Origin: Ruminococcaceae bacterium UBA1691
GTDB taxonomy: Bacteria > Bacillota > Clostridia > Oscillospirales > Acutalibacteraceae
NCBI GenBank assembly: GCA_002320555.1
Contig: DCJV01000036.1
Span: 1 to 13,733 of the forward strand
Reading direction: 5' to 3'
Length of the DNA stretch: 13,733 nt
Position 1 is the stretch's first letter. Each line of letters opens with the position of its first letter. Position numbers and translations under genes: made by a program. Positions 13,305-13,733 of the stretch are shown in pieces. The notes below the pieces were generated by a model. That model saw nothing but the letters and a program-made list of their open reading frames with translations. It was not told where the DNA came from and ran no database searches.

Positions 13305-13481
13305 AAAAATTCATTCCTTTCCTGAAGCTGTTTTAAATACACTGAGCGGCCGTTCAACAGGAGCGGCACATTCGTTCCTTAAAAACAGGATCAGGCTGTT
13401 GAGTGCGTTTTTTCACTGGCATTGCGGTCACTCCCGGAATGAAATTTATCCATGCAATTCCTATATAATTACTATGAATAT
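13305..13481 (-). promoter_or_regulatory. metY leader with hairpins, no recognised riboswitch
   Basis: About 175 nt lie between the predicted start of transcription and the metY ATG. Read on the minus strand, GAGTG (13433-13429) pairs with CACTC (13405-13401). Then AACAG-CCTGATC-CTGTT (13400-13384) runs into TTT, a weak terminator-like hairpin. CATTC near 13441 could pair with GAATG near 13369, around both. S-box and T-box signatures are not seen. Confidence 0.4.
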
Positions 13482-13483
13482 GA

Positions 13484-13496
13484 CGGTATCATACCG
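13484..13496. promoter_or_regulatory. Palindrome over the metY -10 box
   Basis: CGGTAT-C-ATACCG is a perfect 13-base inverted repeat that overlaps the metY -10 (13488-13493). A protein bound here would block the promoter, so it is a likely repressor site for sulfur control. The regulator is not identified. Confidence 0.5.
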
Positions 13497-13516
13497 CAGG
13501 GAATCGGATTTGTCAA
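13488..13516 (-). promoter_or_regulatory. Consensus sigma-A promoter of metY
   Basis: On the minus strand TTGACA (13511-13516), 17 bases, TATGAT (13488-13493). This is a near-perfect housekeeping promoter, about 180 bases before the gene. Confidence 0.85.
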
Positions 13517-13733
13517 TAGAAAATGGAAATATTTTTGCAAAGCACATGAAGCAGAAAAAGAACTCGCCGCCGTGCGTTGACGGAAGGCCGAGGCGGCATA
13601 TCGCTTTGCTCACTGCGTGGCTCGCGCGGCCTGAGCGCATTCCAATTTTTTCTTCCCTTATTAAGGTAATGGGGAAATCTTAAGAAATTGTTCTGATGCA
13701 AGTTGTGACGCAGGTATCGCTGACGCGACTTCA
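13517..13733. other. Intergenic end of window with GC-rich hairpins
   Basis: No gene with a ribosome site is seen. On the minus strand GCCGCC (near 13598) pairs with GGCGGC (near 13567), with CCGT/ACGG inside, and is followed by TTCTTTTT, so this may be the terminator of a minus-strand gene beyond the window. TGACGC occurs twice near 13708-13727. Confidence 0.4.

Noticed and set aside
13305..13481. SAM (S-box) or methionine T-box riboswitch before metY
   Set aside because: The S-box core and the AGGGUGGNACCGCG T-box motif are absent; GGGAGTGACCGC only faintly resembles the latter.
13399..13701. Two overlapping small frames (plus and minus) at the right end
   Set aside because: Neither has a ribosome site or recognisable protein, and the plus frame runs over the metY promoter and leader.

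Overview
The window looks like a chromosomal segment of a fairly GC-rich member of the Clostridia (Bacillota), probably an anaerobe. The evidence is indirect: strong AGGAGG-type ribosome sites, sigma-A-like promoters (TTGACA-17-TATAAT at 4513-4541), long-form hibernation factor, DegV, MetY, an oxygen-sensitive class I fumarase subunit, and a DUF4367-like membrane protein. No species is claimed. There is no rRNA, tRNA, CRISPR array, transposase or phage gene.

Layout. 240-1115 (-) is a LarE-family sulfur transferase with altered active-site motifs, divergent from a DegV fatty-acid-binding protein (1391-2251 +). The next block, 2252-4512, is the most accessory-looking part. It holds a membrane protein with two tandem N-terminal repeats and a DUF4367-like outer domain, then a small secreted beta-rich protein. 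Both are preceded by nearly identical promoter-like elements (TGCAAC-16-CGTTATATA) of the kind read by ECF sigma factors. They are followed by about 330 bp dense in hairpins, including a possible three-way-junction RNA that ends in a terminator. A perfect sigma-A promoter with a GAAC-N4-GTTC palindrome just downstream then leads to a regulator joining sigma-70 region 4 to an XRE helix-turn-helix (4629-5285).

The rest is mainly housekeeping. deoB (5407-6600), a possible ORF remnant overlapping its stop, a metal-dependent amidohydrolase (6758-7918) and a class I fumarase alpha subunit without its beta partner (7955-8797) run in one direction. They are followed by hpf (8932-9462), a THUMP/SAM RNA methyltransferase (9656-10789) and a diacylglycerol-kinase-family lipid kinase (10978-11943). 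A perfect 18-bp bidirectional terminator separates the last from the convergent metY (12021-13304 -), which has a leader of about 175 nt and a consensus promoter overlapped by a small palindrome.

How the genes may work together: deoB serves nucleoside and pentose salvage, metY serves methionine and sulfur assimilation, and hpf and the methyltransferase act on the ribosome. DegV and the lipid kinase both touch membrane-lipid supply but are not adjacent. The best candidates for undescribed biology are the ECF-like promoter pair with its two envelope proteins, the structured RNA region after them, and the sigma4-XRE regulator. All functions are inferred from motifs read by eye; no database search was made.
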